From positions 62,001 to 126,000 of the forward strand of contig CAYOFP010000003.1 of NCBI GenBank assembly GCA_964403505.1: a stretch of 64,000 nucleotides of DNA, written 5' to 3'. The DNA comes from CAKSEI01 sp964403505 (GTDB lineage: Bacteria; Bacillota; Clostridia; Oscillospirales; CAG-272). The notes beneath the pieces were generated by a model. That model had not been told where the DNA came from, ran no database searches, and worked only from the letters and a program-made list of their open reading frames with translations. Below are positions 1 through 7,615 of this stretch, piece by piece; position 1 is the first letter of the stretch, and the number at the start of each line of letters is the position of its first letter. The position numbers and the translations under genes were made by a program.

Positions 1-122
1 GCGTAGGGGATACGTGCATCGAGAATTTCGATGATGATATCAACGCTCGTAAGACACTCTTTGATGATGCGGCGTGTCTTCGCCATATGTCCCGGAAACC
101 ACTGTATGATATTTGACGGCAT
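1..122 (-). CDS. rbgA: RbgA/YlqF ribosome-assembly GTPase, N-terminal fragment (gene runs off the window)
   Basis: Only the first 40 codons are inside the window. The translated start contains IIQWFPGHMAKTRR followed by VDIIIEILDARIPY, which is the characteristic N-terminus of RbgA (YlqF), a circularly permuted GTPase needed for late 50S subunit assembly in Firmicutes. The GTP-binding motifs lie beyond the window edge. The start codon overlaps the lepB stop by one base (TAATG), so the two are translationally coupled. The lepB-rbgA order is common in Firmicutes and supports the call. The identity rests on the N-terminal signature alone. Confidence 0.85.
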   Translation of the reverse strand, partial: MPSNIIQWFPGHMAKTRRIIKECLTSVDIIIEILDARIPY

Positions 123-739
123 TATTCCACGACTCCTATTCTGTCAAACGGATAGATACGGTATATCACTTTTCCGAGGATGTATCTTTCGTCGATCAGA
201 CCGATGCTCGCCTCACGGCTGTCCGAGGAGTGATTTCTGTTATCTCCCATGCAGAAGACATATCCCTCGGGGATGATATACGCTCCGGTTTCATCGGTAT
301 CGCAGTTCTGCATTGCAATATAAAAGCTCTCCTCGTTCATCGCTCCGTTTTCACGGTTGACATAGCTTTCGTCGAGTACCTCGCCGTTTACCCTGACCTC
401 CCATGTTGCAAAATCTATGGAAAGGGTCTGACCGCCTGTTGCGATAACACGTTTGACATAAGGGTTTTCCATATCCCGTTCTGACTGAGTCACCACGATA
501 TCGCTGTTTTTTACACCGCCGGGGAGGGTGGCGACGAGCAGGATGTCGTTTTTGCCCTCGGGTGCGGCGTAGACATCTCCCGGAGATACCGGACTGCCGA
601 GCAGGGTCGGATACATGGAGTGACCGTTTACCGGCGAGTGTCGGATGAATACCGTCATGATGATGAGGACGATCGCCATAGCGATCGCAAACATTTCAAC
701 GAGTTCGTAAAAGGATCTTGATATATTTATTTTTTTCAT
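122..739 (-). CDS. lepB: Type I signal peptidase
   Basis: Membrane-bound serine protease that removes signal peptides from exported proteins. One N-terminal membrane segment (about residues 17-33) is followed by the catalytic Ser in NGHSMYPTL, the Lys region in NPYVKRVIATGG, and the conserved GDNRNHSSDSR box. About 205 residues, usual for Gram-positive S26 peptidases. I start at the ATG at 739 because AAGGTGAT lies just upstream; an in-frame ATG 13 codons earlier has no such site. It is the first gene of a minus-strand unit with rbgA and has its own promoter. In many Firmicutes these two genes follow rplS directly, but here rplS lies about 6 kb away and points the other way. Confidence 0.95.
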   Translation of the reverse strand: MKKINISRSFYELVEMFAIAMAIVLIIMTVFIRHSPVNGHSMYPTLLGSPVSPGDVYAAPEGKNDILLVATLPGGVKNSDIVVTQSERDMENPYVKRVIATGGQTLSIDFATWEVRVNGEVLDESYVNRENGAMNEESFYIAMQNCDTDETGAYIIPEGYVFCMGDNRNHSSDSREASIGLIDERYILGKVIYRIYPFDRIGVVE

Positions 740-768
740 GATATCACCTTGCTTTTTCAAATCAATAT

Positions 769-797
769 ATTGTATCATATAATTATCCCACTTTCAA
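769..797 (-). promoter_or_regulatory. SigA-type promoter for lepB-rbgA
   Basis: Reading the minus strand, TTGAAA (797-792) is followed by a 17-bp spacer and TACAAT (774-769), about 30 bp before the lepB start. It is divergent from, and almost touches, the promoter of the glycosyltransferase gene. Confidence 0.7.
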
Positions 798-812
798 GAG
801 ATATAACCAAAA

Positions 813-841
813 TTGACACACTTATAAAATAATGATATAAT
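813..841 (+). promoter_or_regulatory. Consensus SigA promoter for the glycosyltransferase gene
   Basis: TTGACA (813-818), a 17-bp spacer and TATAAT (836-841) match both consensus hexamers perfectly. The ribosome site GGAGG follows within about 10 bases of the -10 box, so the 5' leader must be very short. Confidence 0.85.
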
Positions 842-858
842 AATGCCGGAGGAATGAG

Positions 859-2067
859 ATGGAAAAAATTAAAATGCTCGTAGTCGGTATCACCATGAAT
901 TGTGCCGGGACGGAAAAATCGTTTCTGTCGTTTGCCGACTGCCTTGATTACGATAAATATGACGTGACCCTGCTTCTTGCAAAAAAGGAGGGACTTTTTC
1001 TCGACCTCTTGCCGAAGGAGATAAAGGTCATTGAAATGGAGCGTTACGGGGACATGTTTACCCTTAGCGGCGCAAATGCCGCAAAGGTCATTGCCCGTGA
1101 TTTTTGCCGGAAAAATCCGCTCGTGTGTTTTGAGCTTTTGCCGTATGTGATAAAGACGGTGCTTTTCCCGAAGAAGCGTTCGTTTACCGCTATGAGACTG
1201 TGGGTGCATATGATGCGCCGTTTTCCCGAGGTAAAGGGAGAGTACGATATCGCTCTCGCCTATTGGGGAGATAAGACGATGTTTTATACCGTCGATAAGG
1301 TCAGGGCGAAGAAAAAAATCGCATGGCTTCATTTCGACTATGCAAATCCCCCGAGGGATGACGGTCTGTATGAGCCGTATTTCGCCGCATGTGATAAGGT
1401 GGTCACTGTTTCCGATAAGGTCGATGCGTCTCTGCGTGCGAAACTGCCGTCTATCGCAGATAGATGTGTGCTTATGGAGAATATACAGAATACGAGATTG
1501 ATACGCTCCATGGCGGAAAAGGGAGAGAGCTTCACCGATGATTTTGACGGCAAACGAATACTGACGGTCGGACGGGTCTCCGAGCAGAAGGGGTACGATA
1601 TCGCACTTGAAGCATTGATAAAGCTCGTGCGTGACGGTCATAATGTGCGCTGGTATATTCTCGGCGGAGGGGAAGAGGCGGATATCAACGCCTTAAAGAG
1701 CCGTGCGCAGGAGGCGGGAGTATCGGACAGACTCGTATTCTTAGGCACGACGCAGAACCCGTACGGCTACGTGAAAAACTGTGATATCTATGCCCAGCCG
1801 TCAAGACACGAGGGCAAACCCATCGCAGTCGAGGAGGCAAAGGTGCTTTGCCGCCCGATCTATGTGTCCGATTACCTCTCGGCGAGCGAACAGCTAAACG
1901 ACGGCAGATACGGCGTTATCGGCAAGATCGGCGTCGAGGGCACGTATGAGGGACTCTCGAAACTGTTAAATGATGAAAAACTGCGTGAGAAGCTGATAAA
2001 CGAGCTCGAAAAAACCGACTTCGGCAATATGGACGAGATAAATGTTTTTTACGGTATGATCAAATAA
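859..2067 (+). CDS. GT4-family glycosyltransferase
   Basis: Predicted cytoplasmic GT-B fold glycosyltransferase (402 residues). The N-terminal half has the glycine-rich opening and the G-TEKS motif of sugar acceptor domains. The C-terminal half carries the GT4 nucleotide-sugar domain: ILTVGRVSEQKGYDIALEAL, then GGGEEADINAL, DRLVFLGTTQNPYGYVKNCD, and the E-x7-E motif in SRHEGKPIAVEEAKVL. Enzymes of this family build capsule, exopolysaccharide, teichoic-acid-like or glycolipid chains. Its own consensus promoter and a downstream terminator make it a separate unit from the acyl-transfer genes, but the shared orientation suggests the same glycan. Sugar donor and acceptor cannot be read from the sequence. 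Confidence 0.85.
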   Translation: MEKIKMLVVGITMNCAGTEKSFLSFADCLDYDKYDVTLLLAKKEGLFLDLLPKEIKVIEMERYGDMFTLSGANAAKVIARDFCRKNPLVCFELLPYVIKTVLFPKKRSFTAMRLWVHMMRRFPEVKGEYDIALAYWGDKTMFYTVDKVRAKKKIAWLHFDYANPPRDDGLYEPYFAACDKVVTVSDKVDASLRAKLPSIADRCVLMENIQNTRLIRSMAEKGESFTDDFDGKRILTVGRVSEQKGYDIALEALIKLVRDGHNVRWYILGGGEEADINALKSRAQEAGVSDRLVFLGTTQNPYGYVKNCDIYAQPSRHEGKPIAVEEAKVLCRPIYVSDYLSASEQLNDGRYGVIGKIGVEGTYEGLSKLLNDEKLREKLINELEKTDFGNMDEINVFYGMIK

Positions 2068-2080
2068 TTTTTCAATAACA

Positions 2081-2127
2081 AAAAACGCGCAGAATTTTTG
2101 CTTATTGCTGGATTTTTGCGCGTTTTT
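2081..2127 (+). terminator. Intrinsic terminator after the glycosyltransferase gene
   Basis: The arms AAAAACGCGCA (2081-2091) and TGCGCGTTTTT (2117-2127) are fully complementary around a 25-base loop and end in a T run. Confidence 0.65.
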
Positions 2128-2152
2128 ATGATAAAATATTCACGTTCAAATC

Positions 2153-2158
2153 TATAAT
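2153..2158 (+). promoter_or_regulatory. Probable -10 element for the MBOAT operon
   Basis: A perfect TATAAT lies 17 bases before the MBOAT start codon. No good -35 hexamer is found 16-18 bp upstream, so the promoter is weak or activator-dependent, or the hexamer is a chance match in AT-rich DNA. Confidence 0.4.
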
Positions 2159-2175
2159 ACAACCTAAGGATTGAT

Positions 2176-3588
2176 ATGGTTTTTTCTTCATACTCGTTTA
2201 TATTTGTATTTTTGCCGATAGTTTTTGCAGGATTTTACATATTAAGGCTTACGAAAAAAGCTCTTCCGATAAAGCTGTGGCTGCTCGCCGCATCGCTCGT
2301 TTTTTACGGAATGGGTCAGCCCGATTATATATTCATGTTTTGCCTTTCAATAGTGCTCAACTATGCGATCGTATACCTGATGGATATTTCAAAAGCGAAA
2401 GCGTTGAGACGTGTTTTGTTATCTGCGGCGATCCTGTGGAATATCGGACTTCTTGTTTATTTTAAGTATACGAATTTTATAATCGAGAATGTAAACCGGA
2501 TTTCAGGTGCTGATATTACGCTTCTTCAGTTGATTCTTCCGATCGGTATTTCGTTTTTTACCTTTCAGATTCTTGCATATACGATCTATTTTTTCAAAGG
2601 CGAGATGAAAAGAGGGAGCTTTCTTGATTATGCGCTGTTTATATCATTTTTCCCTCAACTGATCGTCGGTCCCGTTGTAATGCACGGAGATCTGATGCCT
2701 CAGCTTGAAAATAAAAGCATTGTAGCTCTTGATGCAGAGGACGTCAAGCGAGGCATACTTCTTTTTTCGATCGGATGTGCGAAAAAAACAGTTGTGGCAA
2801 ATCCGCTGATTACTTATGCGACAGCATTTTATTCGGGCGATATTTCATCCTATTCGACTGTTGCGGCATGGGGAGGCGTGCTCGCCTTTACATTTGCATA
2901 TTATTTTGATTTTTCAGGGTATATAGACATGGCGAGAGGGCTTGGCTATATGCTCGGTATAAAACTCCCGATAAACTTCGATTCTCCGTATAAAGCGCGC
3001 AATTTCGCGGATTTCTGGAGAAGATGGAATATGACGATATCGGGCTTTTTCAACAATACTGTGTTTGCGAATCTTTTTCACTTCGGCGACAGAATACCGA
3101 AGCTTATATTCGCAACGCTTGCCACCTTCTTTGTATCAGGCGTATGGCACGGAGCAGGCTGGAATTTTATTTTTTGGGGACTGATCAACGGAATCTTTGT
3201 GTGTGTTGCCAATATCATGATGCTCTATCGGCTTCGCCTTCCGTCTGTTATCGCATATCCCGCGACCTTTATCGGCTCGGCGCTTGTCAGAGTTATGTTT
3301 GACAGTCCGTCTGTCACGGCGGCTATCAGTATTTATAAAAAGTTATTCTCGCTGGGCGGCGGTATTTCGGAGCTTTCTTCTTCATTTTTAAATTTTGCCT
3401 CGGATAATGCCGAGGTTCTGATATTGCTTATTGCAGGCGCGCTGATATGCTTCTGTCTGCCGAATTCCAATGAAATAAGCGAGAGAAGAGAATTGAGCGC
3501 AAGGCATGCGGTCCTCGCGTCGGTTCTGTTTGCCCTCAGTCTCGCCTGCATGGGCAGAGTGTCAACATTCCTTTATTTCAACTTTTAA
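2176..3588 (+). CDS. MBOAT-family membrane O-acyltransferase (AlgI/DltB-like)
   Basis: Polytopic membrane acyltransferase (470 residues, about a dozen hydrophobic segments) of the AlgI/PatA/DltB branch. Such proteins move acyl groups across the membrane for O-acylation of extracellular glycans or teichoic acids. Family marks are LPIGISFFTFQILAYTIYFF, FPQLIVGPVVMH, NFADFWRRWN and the catalytic block SGVWHGAGWNFIFWGLING with His325. In most relatives the FWRRW motif is followed by His; here it is Asn285. The gene heads a run with an SGNH/deacetylase fusion, an acyl carrier protein and an FkbH-like enzyme, so the donor is probably an acyl-ACP as in the DltB-DltC system (inference). Confidence 0.88.
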   Translation: MVFSSYSFIFVFLPIVFAGFYILRLTKKALPIKLWLLAASLVFYGMGQPDYIFMFCLSIVLNYAIVYLMDISKAKALRRVLLSAAILWNIGLLVYFKYTNFIIENVNRISGADITLLQLILPIGISFFTFQILAYTIYFFKGEMKRGSFLDYALFISFFPQLIVGPVVMHGDLMPQLENKSIVALDAEDVKRGILLFSIGCAKKTVVANPLITYATAFYSGDISSYSTVAAWGGVLAFTFAYYFDFSGYIDMARGLGYMLGIKLPINFDSPYKARNFADFWRRWNMTISGFFNNTVFANLFHFGDRIPKLIFATLATFFVSGVWHGAGWNFIFWGLINGIFVCVANIMMLYRLRLPSVIAYPATFIGSALVRVMFDSPSVTAAISIYKKLFSLGGGISELSSSFLNFASDNAEVLILLIAGALICFCLPNSNEISERRELSARHAVLASVLFALSLACMGRVSTFLYFNF

Positions 3589-3621
3589 ATTTGTTTGAAA
3601 TTATACTTGGAGGAGGTTTTT

Positions 3622-5466
3622 ATGAAAGCAAAAAAGTGGATAACTTTGTTTGTTGCGTTATCTGTTCTGTTTGTCGCTTTATATGCCGGATTTAATATAG
3701 CGGTCGATCCGTTCGGCGTGTTCGGCGATCGTATTCTTGATTTTTATGAATACGATATGACGATGAATCCGAGAGTCGCAAAGCTCGCTTATCTCGAAAA
3801 GAATCATGACAAATACGATTCCTATATAATCGGCTGTTCAAAAACCTCGTCATATCCTACGGAATATCTCAATAAATATTTCGACGCAACGTTTTTTAAC
3901 GCATTTGCATACGGCGGAGATATGGCCGACGAGGAAAAGATCGCAAAATTTATCATAGAAAACTATTCTCCCAAAAATATCGTGATCGCTCTCGGACCGG
4001 AGGCGGCTTATAAATACGATTTTGAGGGGGATTCGCTGAAAGATAACATTCACTTCAAGATCGACGGCTCATCTTCTGTTACGTTTTATGCAAAATATGC
4101 TTTTTTGCACCCGTCATATTCCGTAAATAAGCTTATGGCATACAGAGATCGCGGATATTTTCCTGATGCCAATGCGGTATTTACAGCGGAAAGCGGTGCG
4201 TATAATAAAATCATCCGCGACAGCATACCGATCGGCAGCATTAACGATTATTTAACTTATGAAACTTCTAAGTTTGAGATAACTCACACGAGAAAACTTA
4301 ATTATATCGATGAATGCACGGCGTCTGTCGCAAGGATCAAAAAAATGTGCGACGAACGAGGTGTAAACTTTATTTTGATTGCCTCTCCGTTGTATTCCGC
4401 CGAGCAAAAATGCTATTCTCTCGAAGACATGAAAAAGCTTATGACGTCTTTGTCTGGAATTACCGATTTTTATGATTTCTGGGGGTATAATACGATATCA
4501 GAGGATATCAGATATTTCTACGACGGATACCATTTCAGGAACTGTGTCGGGAAAATGGCACTTGCTTATATCTTCGATGATGGCGACATATATTTCCCGA
4601 GTGATTTCGGTCACCTGACGACAGCGGAAAACGTCTCGGAACATGCGGAAGCTGTACTGAATGAAGCAAATGTGATAAGCGAAGATACGAGTGTGAATGT
4701 TCCGATACTTATGTATCATCATATAACACCCGAGCCGTCCGGGGGAGTGGCGGTCAGCACCGCTAAATTTGAAGAGCAGATAAGATCGCTGAGCGAGGCG
4801 GGCTATACGGCTGTGTCATACGAACAGCTCATGTCTTACGTAGATTCCGGTACGGCTCTTCCGGAAAAATCGATCGTTATAACATTTGACGACGGATATG
4901 AGAGCAATATCTCGCTTGCCGCCCCGATTCTTGAAAAATACGGCATGTGCGCTACAATAGCAATTGTAGGCGTGACCGAAGGCTGTACAACATACAAGGA
5001 CACGGGAAGCGAGATCACTCCTCACTTTTCGCTGGACGATCCGCGTGTTTCGGAACTTGTGGGAAAAGGAATAATAGACATCGAGACACACACTTTTGAC
5101 ATGCACCAGGTTGAAAAATATGACGGAGACGGCTGCAGAAAGGGCGCTGTAATGCTTGAAAACGAAAGCGAAGAAGAATTCATCCGCGCCCTGAGCGATG
5201 ACCTTGAGATGGCAAGGAGCAGAATACAAAGTGCGACCGGCACAGAAACGCTTGTGTATACTTATCCGTACGGATTTTACAGCAGACTGTCAGAGGAGGT
5301 CATTCACTCTCTCGGTATGCGGGTATCGGTTACGACCGATCACGGAACGAATGAGATCATCAAAGGCGTGGAGCAAAGCCTGTATTTGCTGAAACGCATA
5401 AGCGTCTCGGAAAATGCAACAGGCGAAGGTCTGTTAAACACGCTTGCCGCATTTGCAGAAAAATAA
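3622..5466 (+). CDS. Membrane-anchored SGNH-like acyltransferase/esterase fused to a NodB polysaccharide deacetylase
   Basis: A two-domain extracellular enzyme of 614 residues. One N-terminal anchor segment (about 6-24) precedes a domain with SGNH-type marks: GCSKTS (71-76, the nucleophile block) and DGYH (Asp301-His304, the D-x-x-H block), resembling AlgX/AlgJ/DltD-like partners of MBOAT proteins. From about 360 a NodB deacetylase follows: VPILMYHHITP, TFDDG (Asp423-Asp424), and H-T-F-D-M-H (His490, His495, metal ligands). The ATG at 3622 is chosen because GGAGGAGG precedes it; an earlier in-frame ATG lacks a site. The fusion implies that one protein could both O-acylate (or deacylate) and N-deacetylate a surface glycan. 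The two activities are inferred from motifs. Confidence 0.8.
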   Translation: MKAKKWITLFVALSVLFVALYAGFNIAVDPFGVFGDRILDFYEYDMTMNPRVAKLAYLEKNHDKYDSYIIGCSKTSSYPTEYLNKYFDATFFNAFAYGGDMADEEKIAKFIIENYSPKNIVIALGPEAAYKYDFEGDSLKDNIHFKIDGSSSVTFYAKYAFLHPSYSVNKLMAYRDRGYFPDANAVFTAESGAYNKIIRDSIPIGSINDYLTYETSKFEITHTRKLNYIDECTASVARIKKMCDERGVNFILIASPLYSAEQKCYSLEDMKKLMTSLSGITDFYDFWGYNTISEDIRYFYDGYHFRNCVGKMALAYIFDDGDIYFPSDFGHLTTAENVSEHAEAVLNEANVISEDTSVNVPILMYHHITPEPSGGVAVSTAKFEEQIRSLSEAGYTAVSYEQLMSYVDSGTALPEKSIVITFDDGYESNISLAAPILEKYGMCATIAIVGVTEGCTTYKDTGSEITPHFSLDDPRVSELVGKGIIDIETHTFDMHQVEKYDGDGCRKGAVMLENESEEEFIRALSDDLEMARSRIQSATGTETLVYTYPYGFYSRLSEEVIHSLGMRVSVTTDHGTNEIIKGVEQSLYLLKRISVSENATGEGLLNTLAAFAEK

Positions 5467-5495
5467 TTATAAAAGATCAGAAAGGATATAGAAGC

Positions 5496-5732
5496 ATGAA
5501 CACGCAGGAGAGAATTACACAGTTTTTTGTAGAGAAAAACAAGTATGACGAAAACCTGACGAATGATACGGATCTTTTAAAGAGTGGGTATGTAAACTCG
5601 CTTTTTGCGCTCGAGATCGTAATGTATCTTGAAAAGGAATTCAAAATAAGAATAAAGAGACGTGACATCACAAATGAAAATTTCAGTACGATAAATAACA
5701 TGGCGGCTCTTGTTGAAAAGCTTGCAAAATAG
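5496..5732 (+). CDS. Dedicated acyl carrier protein
   Basis: A 78-residue acyl carrier protein of the DltC/PKS-accessory size class. The attachment serine is Ser35 in GYVNSLFALEIV; the preceding residue is Asn instead of the usual Asp (NSL for DSL), while the hydrophobic helix after it is normal. It is likely loaded with 4'-phosphopantetheine and then with the product of the FkbH-like enzyme encoded 7 bases downstream. GAAAGGA precedes the start. It is not the fatty-acid ACP: no fab genes are near, and the company of MBOAT and HAD-IIIC genes points to a specialised carrier. Confidence 0.85.
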   Translation: MNTQERITQFFVEKNKYDENLTNDTDLLKSGYVNSLFALEIVMYLEKEFKIRIKRRDITNENFSTINNMAALVEKLAK

Positions 5733-5739
5733 AATTTAA

Positions 5740-6813
5740 GTGACTGTTGATATGGATAATAATGAGATAAAAAGAGCTGTAAGCAAAAGAATAAAATGCG
5801 TCATCTGGGATCTTGACGATACTCTATGGGAGGGAACCCTGACTGAGGGCGGAGGCAAGCGCCTGAGAGACGGAGTATATGAAACGCTGAAAACCTTAGA
5901 CAGCCGCGGAATATTACTGTCGATCGCATCAAAAAATGATTATGACACGGCAATGCAAGCTTTGGAAAAAATAGACCCTGAGTTACCCGAGCTATTCCTT
6001 TGTCCGCAGATATCATGGGGAGCGAAATCGGCATCTGTAGCGGCGATCGCAGACACACTGAATTTGAAAATGTGCAATATGGCATTTATTGATGACAGTG
6101 AGATACAAAGAGATGAAGTGAGCTTTTCGCATCCGGATATCACGGTGTATGACGCTACTCTTGCGGCTACGCTCGCAGCTCTTCCCGAAATGCAGGTCAG
6201 GTTTATTACCGAAGATTCGGCGAACAGGCGCAATATGTATATCTCCGATATGAAGCGCAACTCGGCGAAAAGCGATTTTGCAGGTTCAGACGAAGCGTTC
6301 ATGAAAACGCTCGGAATGAAACTGCAAATAACGCCGGTTGATGAAAGCAGTCTGAGACGTGTCGAGGAGCTCACACTCAGAACGCACCAGCTCAATTCAA
6401 CGGGTTATACATACTCGTATGAAGAACTTACTTCCCTTATAAATTCTCCGTCGCATGTGTTCCTGATCGCAGGACTTACCGATAAATACGGCGATAGCGG
6501 CAAGGTCGGACTTTTGTTGATGGAGGATGTCGGAGAGGCGTATGTTTTAAAGCTTCTTATCGTGTCGTGCAGAGTAATGACACGGGGCGTTGGCGGCGCA
6601 CTGCTCACTCACGCTGTGAGACTTGCGCGTGCGGCCGGAAAGAGCCTTAGGGCCGAGTATCTCGAAACGGAATATAACAGAATAATGTATGTTACCTATA
6701 AGCTTGCGGGTTTTGAAGATATCTATGAGTCCGAGGACGGCAGGAATGTAGTGCTCGGGTACACGGCAGAGGAACTTCCGGAGTACCCGTCGTATATTGA
6801 GATCGTGGAATAG
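5740..6813 (+). CDS. FkbH-like HAD-IIIC phosphatase/acyl-ACP synthase with C-terminal GNAT-like domain
   Basis: The N-terminal HAD domain opens with CVIWDLDDTLWEGTL (Asp24 nucleophile) followed by SIASKNDYDTA and FIDDSEIQRDEV; the C-terminal part (about 200-345) has the RTHQLNSTG motif and a GNAT-like fold region ending LAGFEDIYE. This is the architecture of FkbH, which converts 1,3-bisphosphoglycerate into glyceryl-S-ACP in methoxymalonyl-ACP biosynthesis. No reductase or methyltransferase genes of that pathway are present, so the carrier-bound product may stay glyceryl or a close three-carbon acid (inference). GTG at 5740 is assumed; ATG at 5752 is an alternative and neither has a strong ribosome site. 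Confidence 0.82.
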   Translation: MTVDMDNNEIKRAVSKRIKCVIWDLDDTLWEGTLTEGGGKRLRDGVYETLKTLDSRGILLSIASKNDYDTAMQALEKIDPELPELFLCPQISWGAKSASVAAIADTLNLKMCNMAFIDDSEIQRDEVSFSHPDITVYDATLAATLAALPEMQVRFITEDSANRRNMYISDMKRNSAKSDFAGSDEAFMKTLGMKLQITPVDESSLRRVEELTLRTHQLNSTGYTYSYEELTSLINSPSHVFLIAGLTDKYGDSGKVGLLLMEDVGEAYVLKLLIVSCRVMTRGVGGALLTHAVRLARAAGKSLRAEYLETEYNRIMYVTYKLAGFEDIYESEDGRNVVLGYTAEELPEYPSYIEIVE

Positions 6814-6860
6814 ATTTTAGCGATATTTGTGCGAAATATAATTATTTTTTCAAAAAACTC

Positions 6861-6889
6861 TTGCAATAACGGATTTTTTGTGATATAAT
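6861..6889 (+). promoter_or_regulatory. SigA promoter for rplS-rpmE
   Basis: TTGCAA (6861-6866), 17-bp spacer, TATAAT (6884-6889). Transcription would begin near 6896 and give a leader of about 79 bases. Confidence 0.8.
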
Positions 6890-6895
6890 CCCATC

Positions 6896-6974
6896 GTGTG
6901 CGCAATAGCGCAAATAAAAGGAACGGTCCTCTGCGAAGCTCTGCATGAACGTTCTGAGATTATAGGAGGGCCTC
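6896..6974 (+). promoter_or_regulatory. Structured 5' leader of rplS, possible ribosomal-protein L19 leader
   Basis: The leader contains a small hairpin, TGCGC-AATA-GCGCA (6899-6912), and a second element closed by GGAACG (around 6921) and CGTTC (around 6951) that ends just before the GGAGGG ribosome site. Firmicute rplS genes are known to carry an autoregulatory L19 leader. The position fits, but I could not match a covariance model by eye. Confidence 0.45.
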
Positions 6975-7316
6975 ATGGATCTTATTAAGGCTTTTACAAG
7001 TGAGCAGTTAAAGAGCGAAGTCCCCACGCTCAATATCGGTGATACCGTAAGGGTACACAACAGAATCAAAGAGGGTGACAAATCCAGAATCCAGATGTTT
7101 GAGGGAACGATCATCGCAATTCATAACGGCGGTATTTCCTCTACCTTCACAGTAAGAAGAGTAGCATACGGAGTCGGTGTTGAGAAGACATTTCCCGTAC
7201 ATTCTCCCAATGTTGAGAAGGTTGACATCATAAGATACGGTAAGGTCAGACGCGCTAAGCTTTACTATCTGCGCGACAGAGTAGGTAAGAGCGCCAAGGT
7301 TAAGGAACGCATATAA
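6975..7316 (+). CDS. rplS: 50S ribosomal protein L19
   Basis: 113 residues, the normal length. Characteristic stretches are GDTVRVHNRIKEGDKSRIQM, FEGTIIAIHNGG and TFTVRRVAYGVGVEKTFPVHS. L19 sits at the 30S-50S interface. GGAGGG precedes the ATG. It is followed after 33 bases by rpmE with its own GGAGG site, and a terminator closes the two-gene unit. In many Firmicutes lepB and rbgA follow rplS; here they are found at the left end of the window on the other strand. Confidence 0.98.
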   Translation: MDLIKAFTSEQLKSEVPTLNIGDTVRVHNRIKEGDKSRIQMFEGTIIAIHNGGISSTFTVRRVAYGVGVEKTFPVHSPNVEKVDIIRYGKVRRAKLYYLRDRVGKSAKVKERI

Positions 7317-7349
7317 CCTGCGTTCGTAAGTAATTCTTAGGAGGGTGCT

Positions 7350-7568
7350 ATGAAAAACGGAATTCATCCCGAATTTAAGGAGTGCACAATTACATGTGCT
7401 TGCGGTAACGTAGTAAATACACGTTCCACGCAGGGCAATCTCAGAGTGGAAATCTGCTCGAAGTGCCATCCGTTCTTTACGGGTAAGCAGAAGTTCGTTG
7501 ATGCCGGAGGACGCGTTGATAAGTTTAAGAGACGTCTCGAGGCTGCCGAAGCTGCAAAGAAACAATAA
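7350..7568 (+). CDS. rpmE: 50S ribosomal protein L31, zinc-binding form
   Basis: 72 residues. Begins MKNGIHPEFKECTITCACGN and carries the second cysteine pair in EICSKCHPFFTGKQKFVDAGGRVDKF, so it is the C+ zinc-containing type that cells replace with a zinc-free paralogue under zinc limitation. AGGAGG lies 6 bases before the start. Cotranscribed with rplS and followed by a strong terminator. Confidence 0.97.
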   Translation: MKNGIHPEFKECTITCACGNVVNTRSTQGNLRVEICSKCHPFFTGKQKFVDAGGRVDKFKRRLEAAEAAKKQ

Positions 7569-7573
7569 GCAAG

Positions 7574-7600
7574 AAGGGCAAGGAAAACTTGCCCTTTTCT
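7574..7600 (+). terminator. Intrinsic terminator of rplS-rpmE
   Basis: AAGGGCAAG (7574-7582) pairs with CTTGCCCTT (7588-7596) around GAAAA and is followed by T-rich sequence. It lies only about 16 bases before the hflX start. Confidence 0.85.
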
Positions 7601-7615
7601 GTACTTTGGATAAAA

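Noticed and set aside
3595..3621. Earlier start for the SGNH-NodB protein
   Set aside because: The GGAGGAGG site lies between the two starts and fits only the ATG at 3622.
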